Assembly: GCA_903919215.1 (NCBI GenBank)
Contig: CAIXHI010000398.1
Span: 1-5,617, forward strand
DNA length: 5,617 nt
Direction of reading: 5' to 3'
Source: an uncultured Acidimicrobiaceae bacterium
GTDB taxonomy: Bacteria > Actinomycetota > Acidimicrobiia > Acidimicrobiales > Ilumatobacteraceae
Below the pieces are notes generated by a model. That model made no database searches. It saw nothing but the letters and a program-made list of their open reading frames with translations, and was not told the DNA's origin. The position numbers and the translations under genes were made by a program. Shown in pieces: positions 1-5,617 of the stretch (position 1 is its first letter; the number at the start of each line of letters is the position of its first letter).

Positions 1-314
1 AGGTCGGTGTGCGCAACGCGATGGTGATCGCCACCGCCAGTGTGGCGCTGGTCGCCGATGCCGGGTCGGTGCGACTCGCGCTGGGCTCCGTCGGCCCCAC
101 CATCCTGCGCTGTCCGGAGGCCGAGGCCTTCGCTGCGGCGAATGTGGACTTCACGTCCGGAGCGGCCAGCAGCGCGGTGGTGACGCAGTTCGCCGAACTG
201 GCACGTGCTGCCGCTCGACCGATCGACGACCATCGGTCTTCCGCCGCCTACCGCCGCCATGCGGTCGGGGTGCTGGCTGGCCGACTGCTGCGAAGGGCGT
301 TCCCCAATGAATGA
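1..314 (+). CDS. Molybdenum hydroxylase FAD-binding subunit (CoxM/PucC/XdhB-like), C-terminal part only
   Basis: This is the 3' end of a gene cut by the left edge; codons are read from position 3 and the TGA stop is at 312-314, leaving about 103 residues. The segment ALGSVGPTILRCPEAEAF, followed by an Arg-rich end (YRRHAVGVLAGRLLRRAF), is typical of the C-terminal domain of the medium FAD subunit of xanthine dehydrogenase and CO dehydrogenase-type enzymes. Full-length proteins are usually about 270-300 residues, so the N-terminal FAD-binding domain lies outside the window. In this family the subunit takes electrons from the 2Fe-2S subunit and passes them to NAD+ or another acceptor in the cytoplasm. 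Its stop overlaps the next start by 8 bp, so it belongs to the same operon as the two following subunits. The GTG at 9 is an internal codon, not the true start. The family assignment is secure; the exact substrate class comes from the neighbouring large subunit. Confidence 0.88.
   Translation, partial: VGVRNAMVIATASVALVADAGSVRLALGSVGPTILRCPEAEAFAAANVDFTSGAASSAVVTQFAELARAAARPIDDHRSSAAYRRHAVGVLAGRLLRRAFPNE
292..297 (+). promoter_or_regulatory. Ribosome binding site of the 2Fe-2S subunit
   Basis: GAAGGG lies 9 nt before the ATG at 307, inside the end of the FAD-subunit gene. It supports 307 as the start over the in-frame upstream ATGs at 205 and 259, which would add residues unlike any known family N-terminus. 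Confidence 0.6.
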
Positions 315-786
315 GATCTACACACTGCACGTCAACGGCGAGCCACGTGACGTACGCGATGCATCCGCGGGCGAGAGCCTGCTCTACGTGCTGCGTGAGC
401 GCCTCGGCCTGATGGGCAGCAAGGGTGCGTGCGAACAGGGTGAGTGCGGCTCGTGCAGCGTGATGATCGACGATCAACTCGTGTGCGGGTGCCTGGTGCT
501 TGCGGCTGGTGCCGTCGGTCAGCGCATCGTCACCATCGAGGGCATCGCTCCGGTCGGTGCACCCAGCGATGTGCAGCAGGCCTTCGTCGATGCCGGTGCG
601 GTGCAGTGCGGCTTCTGCACACCGGGTCTGATCATGGCGACGCACTCATTGCTCGAGCGGTCGCCATCGCCCAGCGAGATGGAGATCCGTGAGGAACTCT
701 CCGGTAATGTGTGCCGGTGCACTGGCTACGGCCGCATCATCGATGCGGTGCAGCGCGTCGCCGTCGCTCGGCGAGGTGTGTCATGA
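307..786 (+). CDS. Molybdenum hydroxylase [2Fe-2S] small subunit (XdhC/CoxS/PucE-like)
   Basis: This is a complete 159-residue iron-sulfur subunit, the usual length for the family. It carries two [2Fe-2S] clusters that relay electrons from the molybdopterin centre to FAD. The N-terminal plant-ferredoxin-like domain shows Cys42, Cys47, Cys50 and Cys62 (ACEQGECGSCS, then VCGCLVLA). The C-terminal helical domain has the CGFC pair (Cys101, Cys104) and the CRC pair (Cys136, Cys138) in NVCRCTGY. All eight expected cluster ligands are therefore present; Cys60 is an extra cysteine next to the fourth ligand. The ATG at 307 was chosen because the protein then begins MNEIYTLHVNGEP, the normal first beta strand, and because a GAAGGG site precedes it. 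It overlaps the FAD subunit by 8 bp (ATGAATGA) and the large subunit by 4 bp (ATGA), which indicates coupled translation and fixed stoichiometry. It is probably cytoplasmic; there is no signal peptide. Confidence 0.96.
   Translation: MNEIYTLHVNGEPRDVRDASAGESLLYVLRERLGLMGSKGACEQGECGSCSVMIDDQLVCGCLVLAAGAVGQRIVTIEGIAPVGAPSDVQQAFVDAGAVQCGFCTPGLIMATHSLLERSPSPSEMEIREELSGNVCRCTGYGRIIDAVQRVAVARRGVS
773..778 (+). promoter_or_regulatory. Ribosome binding site of the molybdopterin subunit
   Basis: GAGGTG lies 4 nt before the ATG at 783 and inside the last codons of the 2Fe-2S subunit. It supports a start at 783 rather than the upstream in-frame ATG at 711, whose leader (HWLRPHHRCGAARRRR) is a shadow of the small-subunit coding sequence. 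Confidence 0.6.
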
Positions 787-3089
787 CCGACACCGACCTC
801 GGCACCGCGGCCGCCACCTTCGACGGCACCCACTCTGGCCTTGCTGGTCGCTTGGGCGACAGCGTTGCCCGCCCCGACGGCGTGCCCAAGGCGCAGGGTT
901 CCTATCAGTTCTCGGGCGACCTGACGGCTGACGGCTTCCTGTGGGGCGCGACGCTGCGTTCACCGCACCCCTACGCGCGCATCGTGAAGATCGATGTATC
1001 GGGCGCGTGGAAGATCGACGGCGTCGCCGCGGTCATCACCGCTGAGGATGTGCCGGGCAAGGCCACCTACGGGCTGATCAGCCAGGACCAGCCGGTGTTC
1101 GCCAGCGAGTTCGTGCGTTTCCACGGCGAACCGATCGCTGCCGTTGCCGCCGATCACCCTGAGACGTGTCGCCGTGCTCTCGCCGCGATCGTTGTCGAGT
1201 ACGAGGTGCTGACACCGCTCACCGATCCTGAGCATGCGGTCGACGGTTCATTTCCGCCGATCCACCCCGATGGCAACATCGTGCGTCACCAACGCATCAT
1301 CCGCGGCGATCAGACCATCGATGGCCCGATCATCGTCGAGGGCACCTACGAGATGGGTCGCCAGGATCAGGCGTTCCTCGGTCTCGAGGCGGCGTTGGCG
1401 ATCCCGGAACCCGGCGGCGCCGGTGTCGAGTTGTACGTGGCTACGCAGTGGCTGCACGAGGATCGCAAGCAGATTGCCGCCTGCCTGGGAATGCCCGAGG
1501 ACAAGGTGCGTCTCGTGCTGGGCGGTGTCGGCGGAGCGTTCGGAGCCCGTGAGGACATCAGCCTGCAGGTGCACACGTGCATGCTCGCGCTGCGTACCGG
1601 TCGGCCGGTGAAGATCCAGTACGACCGCGCCGAGAGTTTCCACGGCCATGTGCACCGGCACCCGTGCACGGTGTGGATGCGGCACCATGCCGACACCGAT
1701 GGCCGCATCCGGCGTATCGAAGCACGCTTCCTGTTCGACGGCGGCGCCTACGCCAGCACATCGTCCGCTGTGCTGATCAACGGCATCACGCACACACAGG
1801 GTCCCTACAAGTGCGACAACGCCACGGTGCACGGCTGGGCGGTACGCACGAACAACCTGCCGTCGGGCGCGATGCGCGGCTTCGGGGTCGTGCAGGCTGC
1901 GTTCGCACATGAGGGCCAGATGGACAAGCTCGCGGCAGCAGTCGGGATCGACGCCGTCGAGATCCGGTTGCGCAACGCGATGCAACGCGGCGATCGTCTG
2001 ATCACCGGACAGGTGGTCGACAACGTGGCGCCGGTGGCGCGTCTCATCCGCGAGACGGCGGCGCTCCCGCTGCCCACGCAGCCGGTGGGTGGCACAGATC
2101 ACGACCCGATGAGGTTGCCCGGTGGAGCTGGGCGCACGGCCGACGAACGGCACATCGTGCGTGGCATCGGGTGGGGTATCGGGATCAAGAACCTGATGTA
2201 CAGCGAGGCATTCGACGACTTCTCCACGGCGCGGGTGCGTCTGGCCGATGGTGTCGCGTCGGTGAAGTTCGCCACGGTGGAAGTGGGGCAGGGCTTCATC
2301 ACCATCGTCGGGCAGATTGCCCGCACGGTGCTCGGCGTCGGCGAGGTGCAACTGGAGACGATCGACACGCAGATCGGTTCTGCCGGCTCCACCTCTGCCT
2401 CGCGGCAGACGTGGATGAGCGGCGGTGCGGTCGACGGCGCGTGCCGTCTGGTGCGTGAGCGCTTGTTCGAGTTGGTCGCGGCCAAGTACCAACTTGCGGC
2501 GGTGCAACTCGAGATCGACGGAACAGATGTCGTCGACACGCTCGGCACACTGCGCATCCCGGTGGCGGAAGCCTCTGCGGGGATCGTGATCGAAGAGACC
2601 TTCGAGCACCACCATGTGCCGACTGAGGATCTTGACGAGGATGGCCAGGGCAACTGCCACACGGCGTTCGCGTTCGTCGCCCATCGCGCAGTCGTCGATG
2701 TCGACCCCGAGCTCGGTCTGGTCAAAGTGGTGCAGATCGCCACGGCGCAGGACGTCGGTCGAGCGCTCAACCCGCTCAGCGTCATCGGCCAGATCGAGGG
2801 CGGTATCGCCCAAGGCGTGGGTCTCGCGGTGATGGAAGAACTGCTGCAGGTGGACGGCATCGTGAAGAACGCAACCTTCACCGACTACCTGCTGCCGACG
2901 TTCCTTGATATGCCGGATGTCGTCATCTCGCTGGTGGAAGAGCCCGATCCGCACGCACCGATGGGTGCCAAGGGCGTCGGCGAACCGCCCACCGTGTCGT
3001 CCACACCGGCAGTCGTCGCTGCCATCCGTGACGCACTCGGCAAAGACCTTCACCGGGTGCCCGTGCGCCCCAGCGACATCTGTTTCTGA
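783..3089 (+). CDS. pucD: Xanthine dehydrogenase subunit D-like molybdopterin-binding large subunit
   Basis: This is a complete 768-residue catalytic subunit binding the molybdopterin cofactor, near the roughly 745-770 residues usual for PucD-type proteins. The start at 783 overlaps the small-subunit stop (ATGA) and follows GAGGTG. The a/b hammerhead domain spans roughly residues 22-145 (GDSVARPDGVPKAQGSYQFS), followed by two Mo-cofactor domains (about 165-400 and 430-690). Visible active-site elements are TQ221-222, GGVGGAFGARE at 247-257, AMRGFG at 363-368, VEVGQG at 499-504, GSAGSTSASR at 532-541 and GAKGVGEPP at 728-736. Glu734 is the expected catalytic base. Gln222 and Glu257 have the same 35-residue spacing as Gln767 and Glu802 of bovine xanthine oxidoreductase (numbering from memory). 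The AYxCSFR loop of form I CO dehydrogenase is absent. The segment REDISLQVHTCMLALRTGRPVKIQYDRAESFHGHVHRHP matches my recollection of actinobacterial PucD. Hypoxanthine/xanthine oxidation is the best guess, but another N-heterocycle or aldehyde is possible. Confidence 0.9.
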   Translation: MTDTDLGTAAATFDGTHSGLAGRLGDSVARPDGVPKAQGSYQFSGDLTADGFLWGATLRSPHPYARIVKIDVSGAWKIDGVAAVITAEDVPGKATYGLISQDQPVFASEFVRFHGEPIAAVAADHPETCRRALAAIVVEYEVLTPLTDPEHAVDGSFPPIHPDGNIVRHQRIIRGDQTIDGPIIVEGTYEMGRQDQAFLGLEAALAIPEPGGAGVELYVATQWLHEDRKQIAACLGMPEDKVRLVLGGVGGAFGAREDISLQVHTCMLALRTGRPVKIQYDRAESFHGHVHRHPCTVWMRHHADTDGRIRRIEARFLFDGGAYASTSSAVLINGITHTQGPYKCDNATVHGWAVRTNNLPSGAMRGFGVVQAAFAHEGQMDKLAAAVGIDAVEIRLRNAMQRGDRLITGQVVDNVAPVARLIRETAALPLPTQPVGGTDHDPMRLPGGAGRTADERHIVRGIGWGIGIKNLMYSEAFDDFSTARVRLADGVASVKFATVEVGQGFITIVGQIARTVLGVGEVQLETIDTQIGSAGSTSASRQTWMSGGAVDGACRLVRERLFELVAAKYQLAAVQLEIDGTDVVDTLGTLRIPVAEASAGIVIEETFEHHHVPTEDLDEDGQGNCHTAFAFVAHRAVVDVDPELGLVKVVQIATAQDVGRALNPLSVIGQIEGGIAQGVGLAVMEELLQVDGIVKNATFTDYLLPTFLDMPDVVISLVEEPDPHAPMGAKGVGEPPTVSSTPAVVAAIRDALGKDLHRVPVRPSDICF

Positions 3090-3104
3090 CGCGTTCGCGG
3101 CGGC

Positions 3105-3127
3105 GTTTTCTGGGCGGTTTTCTGGGC
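3105..3127 (+). repeat. Exact 11-bp tandem direct repeat in the intergenic region
   Basis: GTTTTCTGGGC occurs at 3105-3115 and again at 3117-3127, a 12-bp period with one base between copies. Extending to 12-bp units (3104-3115 and 3116-3127) leaves one mismatch. It lies between the large-subunit stop and the PRT start, just upstream of the proposed -10 element. It could be a two-site operator on nearly one helical turn, a slipped-strand duplication, or chance; the sequence alone does not decide. Confidence 0.75.
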
Positions 3128-3142
3128 CGGCCGAGGATGGGT

Positions 3143-3148
3143 TAGGTT
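3143..3148 (+). promoter_or_regulatory. Probable -10 element (TAGGTT) of a leaderless phosphoribosyltransferase promoter
   Basis: TAGGTT fits the TANNNT actinobacterial -10 consensus and ends 7 nt before the GTG at 3156. That places the expected transcription start at or next to the first base of the start codon, as in leaderless mRNAs common in Actinobacteria. No good -35 hexamer is visible; TTCTGG at 3120-3125, within the direct repeat, is at 17-bp spacing but is a poor match. Alternatively TTAGG acts as a weak ribosome binding site on a longer transcript. Confidence 0.45.
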
Positions 3149-3155
3149 GGCGAGC

Positions 3156-3650
3156 GTGTCGAACGATCGTGAAATTCTGACCTGGGAAACTTTCGGAGTG
3201 GCTTCTCGTGAGCTGGCCCAGCAGGTTGCCGACGACTACGAACCCGACATGATCCTGGCGATCGCCCGCGGCGGTCTGCTCATCGGCGGCGCGCTTGGCT
3301 ACGCACTCAGCGTGAAGAACGTGTACACGATGAACGTCGAGTTCTACACCGGGGTCGATGAGCGCCTCGAGGTGCCCCGCATCCTGCCGCCGGCCCCCGA
3401 CTTCATGGATGTCAGCCATTTCAAGATCCTGATCGCCGACGACGTTGCCGACACCGGACACACGCTGCGCAGTGTGCAGGCCTTCTGCGAGGGCAAGGTT
3501 GCCGAAGTGCGCACGGCCGTCATCTACGAGAAGAGCCATTCGGTCGTGAAGTGCGACTACGTCTGGAAGCGCACCGACGAATGGATCAACTTCCCGTGGA
3601 GTGACAAAGATCCGGTCGCCAAGCGCGACTGGTCCGTCAAGGACGCCTGA
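3156..3650 (+). CDS. Phosphoribosyltransferase, probably 6-oxopurine (xanthine/hypoxanthine/guanine) type
   Basis: This is a complete 164-residue type I phosphoribosyltransferase. The PRPP-binding motif ILIADDVADTGHT is at residues 91-103, with acidic Asp95 and Asp96 and the DTGxT loop intact. The pyrophosphate loop region is IARGGLLIGGALGYAL (36-51), and YEKSHSVVKCDYVWKRTDEWINFPW (124-148) ends in the aromatic WINFPW segment. In COG2236-type and archaeal/Gpt-type enzymes the matching segment forms the purine pocket. Such enzymes transfer ribose-5-phosphate from PRPP to a free purine base to make the nucleotide in the cytoplasm. Substrate specificity is inferred; a regulatory role or another base cannot be excluded. 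I chose the GTG at 3156 (MSNDREILTWE) because it sits just downstream of a -10-like TAGGTT. An in-frame TTG at 3147 would add three residues and has a GAGG 10 nt upstream. A membrane acyltransferase gene begins about 9 nt after the stop, so the two are probably co-transcribed. Confidence 0.9.
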   Translation: MSNDREILTWETFGVASRELAQQVADDYEPDMILAIARGGLLIGGALGYALSVKNVYTMNVEFYTGVDERLEVPRILPPAPDFMDVSHFKILIADDVADTGHTLRSVQAFCEGKVAEVRTAVIYEKSHSVVKCDYVWKRTDEWINFPWSDKDPVAKRDWSVKDA

Positions 3651-3659
3651 GTCCCCTTG

Positions 3660-5617
3660 GTGGCGCAACGTGATCGGGAGTTGCTGCCCGAGATCGAGGG
3701 TCTGCGAGCCATTGCCGTGGTCAGCGTGTTGCTGTACCACGCTCAGTTCGGTATCTCCGGTGGGTACATCGGCGTCGACGTGTTCTTTGTCGTCTCCGGT
3801 TTCCTGATCACGCGGTTACTGGTTCGCGAGCGCGTCGCTACCGGGCGGATCTCGTTGCGCACGTTCTACGCCCGCCGGGCACGTCGTTTGCTGCCAGCGG
3901 CCACCCTTGTGCTGGTCGCGGTCGTTGCCGCGTCGTATCTGCTGCTGAACCCACTGCGGGCCCACGACACAGCGGTGGATGCGTCGTGGGCGGCGGTGTT
4001 CGCCGCCAACATCCACTTCGCCAGTGTGGGCACGGATTACCTCGCGTCGTCGGCCGCGCCGTCGCTGTTGCAGCACTGGTGGTCGTTGGCCATCGAAGAG
4101 CAGTTCTACCTCGTGTGGCCTGGTGTGCTGGCGCTGGCATGGTGGGCCTGGCGGCGGGTGCACGCAGCGGCGCTCATGGTGTGCGCCGTGGTGCTCGTGG
4201 GTTCGTTCGCGGTGGGCTGGTGGTTGGTCGATGACAACCCGGTGTGGGCCTACTTCGCCCCATGGGCGCGAGCCTGGGAGCTCGCCCTCGGCGGTCTGTG
4301 CACGCTGATCTGGTCGTGTCGCGATCGCATCTTTGGCCGAGCAGCCCTGGGCTGGGTCGGGATGGCCGCGATGGGGTTCAGCGCCGTGGTGTTCGATCGC
4401 AGCACGGTGTTTCCGGGTGTGGCCGCTCTCCTCCCGGTGCTGGGCGCCGCGGCGGTGATTCTGTCGATCGGTTCGGCGGGTTCGCCCGGTCGGTTGCTCT
4501 CGCTGAAGCCACTGCAGTGGGTGGGCGGCCGCTCCTATGGCCTCTACCTGTGGCACTGGCCAGTGCTCGTGCTGGTGGAGGAGCGCTACGGTCGAACCGC
4601 CGGATGGCGCGGCTGGGCGTTGGCGCTGTCGGTCGCGCTGGCGGCAGCCACGTACGTACTGGTCGAGCAACCCGTTCGTCACCTGCCGGCGTTGGTCCGT
4701 TCGGCAGGTCGTTCGTTGGCTGCCGGAGCAGCGACGGTGGGTTTGGTCGTCGGTGTGGCGGCCTGGTCGGCGCACGACACCGGCAACGTGGAGTTGCACA
4801 CCGGCTACGTCGCTCCGACGGTCGCCCCCACGGTGCCGCCCGCCGTGTCGTCCACCGTGTCGGTCAGCACCGTGCCAGCCGATGTCTCCACATCGGCCAC
4901 ATCGGCCACCTCGACCACCACACCGCCCGACCCACTGGTGGTGCTCCAGCAGAAGGTGGCAACCGAACTCGAACCGCTGATCCGTGCATCGGCCGCGCAA
5001 GACCTGGTGCCGGACAACATCACCCCGGCGATCAGCGATCAGCACGACAACAGCCCGCGTGTGTGGGGCGATGGGTGTTTGGTCGGTTTCTTCGACGACA
5101 CCAGCCCGGTGTGTGAGTACGGCGATCTGTCATCGCCGATCACGGTCGCGCTGTACGGGGACAGTCACGTCGATCAGTGGTTCGACGCGGCAGAGGCGGC
5201 GGCGCTGCGCAACCACTGGAAGCTGCTCGTGCTGTCGAAATCCAAATGCACGATCCTCGACATCAAGGTCCTCTACGACGGGACCCGGCCGTACCCACAG
5301 TGCACGCGTTGGCGGGCCTCCGCTCAGGAACGGGTACTGGCTCCCGATGTGCAAGTGGTGCTGATCACACAGTGGCGGCAGCACTACCACGTACTCGACA
5401 AGGGTGCCGAGCGAGCGGTGTACGACCGCGAGTGGCGTGCTGCACTCGTAGAGACGGTGAGCACGCTGCAGGCCGCCGGGAAGCGGGTGATGCTGCTCGG
5501 CGACACGCCGTTCACCCACTTCGCACCCGATGAGTGCATCGCCGACCATGCCCGCAGCCTCACCCGCTGCAATCTTGCGCGACCCACGCACGTCGTCGAA
5601 CGCGAGATCCAGTTAGA
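3660..5617 (+). CDS. Acyltransferase 3 family membrane protein with C-terminal SGNH domain (OafA/YrhL-like), 3' truncated
   Basis: The frame stays open to the right edge (about 652 residues, no stop), so the C-terminus is missing. The N-terminal half is an acyltransferase 3 membrane domain. The family motif R-x10-H is present (Arg16, His27 in EGLRAIAVVSVLLYHA), followed by GGYIGVDVFFVVSGFLIT (34-51), FYARRARRLLPA (69-80), HWWSLAIEEQFYLVWP (139-154) and YGLYLWHWPV (293-302). I count about ten or eleven hydrophobic helices up to residue 371. A Thr/Ser/Pro/Val linker (about 387-424) leads to an SGNH hydrolase-like domain with the nucleophile motif GDSH (500-503; Ser502) and several cysteines likely to form disulfides outside the cell (Cys473, 485, 530, 548, 626, 637). 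The Asp/His end of the SGNH triad is expected beyond the window. Such proteins O-acylate surface polysaccharides, peptidoglycan or glycolipids; the acceptor here is unknown. The start is GTG 3660, or TTG 3657 one codon earlier with AAGGA at 3639-3643; both follow the PRT stop in the same frame. Confidence 0.92.
   Translation, partial: MAQRDRELLPEIEGLRAIAVVSVLLYHAQFGISGGYIGVDVFFVVSGFLITRLLVRERVATGRISLRTFYARRARRLLPAATLVLVAVVAASYLLLNPLRAHDTAVDASWAAVFAANIHFASVGTDYLASSAAPSLLQHWWSLAIEEQFYLVWPGVLALAWWAWRRVHAAALMVCAVVLVGSFAVGWWLVDDNPVWAYFAPWARAWELALGGLCTLIWSCRDRIFGRAALGWVGMAAMGFSAVVFDRSTVFPGVAALLPVLGAAAVILSIGSAGSPGRLLSLKPLQWVGGRSYGLYLWHWPVLVLVEERYGRTAGWRGWALALSVALAAATYVLVEQPVRHLPALVRSAGRSLAAGAATVGLVVGVAAWSAHDTGNVELHTGYVAPTVAPTVPPAVSSTVSVSTVPADVSTSATSATSTTTPPDPLVVLQQKVATELEPLIRASAAQDLVPDNITPAISDQHDNSPRVWGDGCLVGFFDDTSPVCEYGDLSSPITVALYGDSHVDQWFDAAEAAALRNHWKLLVLSKSKCTILDIKVLYDGTRPYPQCTRWRASAQERVLAPDVQVVLITQWRQHYHVLDKGAERAVYDREWRAALVETVSTLQAAGKRVMLLGDTPFTHFAPDECIADHARSLTRCNLARPTHVVEREIQL
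4890..4916 (+). repeat. 9-bp tandem repeat in the linker of the acyltransferase
   Basis: ACATCGGCC is repeated exactly at 4890-4898 and 4899-4907, followed by a degenerate third copy, ACCTCGACC. It encodes Thr-Ser-Ala, Thr-Ser-Ala, Thr-Ser-Thr in the low-complexity linker between the membrane and SGNH domains. It is in frame, so copy-number change would only alter linker length. Confidence 0.7.

Noticed and set aside
783..3089. Large subunit as aerobic carbon monoxide dehydrogenase CoxL
   Set aside because: The AYxCSFR active-site loop of form I CoxL is absent. The corresponding region reads SGAMRGFGVVQ, as in xanthine dehydrogenase D-type proteins.
3089..3109. Possible terminator after the large subunit (ACGC...GCGT followed by TTTT)
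   Set aside because: The pairing is only four bases with a long loop, or CGCG-TT-CGCG with a two-base loop, and the T run belongs to the direct repeat. This is too weak to call an intrinsic terminator.
1248..3740. Very long open frame on the minus strand (830 codons) opposite the large subunit and PRT
   Set aside because: Its product is rich in His, Arg, Asp and Val without recognisable domains, and it spans three unrelated features on the other strand. The plus strand encodes well-conserved proteins over the same stretch. This is the usual antisense shadow of high-GC coding sequence.
3816..5045. Minus-strand open frame of 409 codons opposite the acyltransferase
   Set aside because: The product is low-complexity His/Arg/Gly/Gln with no family motif, lying over a clear acyltransferase 3/SGNH reading frame on the plus strand.
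4244..5116. Plus-strand open frame of 290 codons within the acyltransferase gene
   Set aside because: It is an Arg/Gly/Ser-rich out-of-frame translation; the overlapping frame contains the LWHWPV motif and membrane helices of the real gene.

Overview
This is a dense, high-GC stretch (about 65% G+C by eye) with every recognisable gene on the + strand. Codon usage, GTG/TTG starts, a probable leaderless promoter and the protein types all suggest an actinobacterium. The class cannot be fixed from this sequence; an Acidimicrobiia-like lineage is only an impression. There is no phage, transposon, CRISPR, tRNA or rRNA signal.

Positions 1-3089 hold the end of an operon for a three-subunit molybdenum hydroxylase of the xanthine dehydrogenase family. 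In order these are the C-terminal end of the FAD subunit (cut by the left edge), the complete [2Fe-2S] subunit, and the complete molybdopterin subunit, which looks like xanthine dehydrogenase subunit D (PucD type). The genes are joined by short stop/start overlaps, 8 bp and then 4 bp (ATGA), so translation is probably coupled. Electrons would pass from the substrate at the Mo centre through two 2Fe-2S clusters to FAD. The active site is not of the aerobic CO dehydrogenase type.

Positions 3090-3155 are the only real intergenic space. It carries an exact 11-bp direct repeat with a 12-bp period, a GGCCGGCC palindrome and a TAGGTT -10-like hexamer. The hexamer sits 7 nt before a GTG codon, the usual layout of an actinobacterial leaderless transcript. 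That GTG opens a 164-residue phosphoribosyltransferase (3156-3650) with a perfect PRPP-binding motif and a WINFPW C-terminal segment like that of 6-oxopurine (xanthine/hypoxanthine/guanine) salvage enzymes. Beside a xanthine dehydrogenase, this suggests a purine salvage-versus-catabolism neighbourhood, although the PRT probably has its own promoter.

From about 3660 to the right edge, and in the same frame just after the PRT stop, runs a long open frame that is cut off by the window. It encodes an OafA/YrhL-type membrane acyltransferase (acyltransferase 3 family) joined by a Thr/Ser/Pro/Val linker to an extracytoplasmic SGNH domain. It probably O-acylates a cell-surface glycan and has no obvious functional link to the purine genes.

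I did not find a clearly undescribed system. The points most worth a second look are the PRT promoter with its repeat, the XDH-PRT pairing, and the substrate of the PucD-like subunit.
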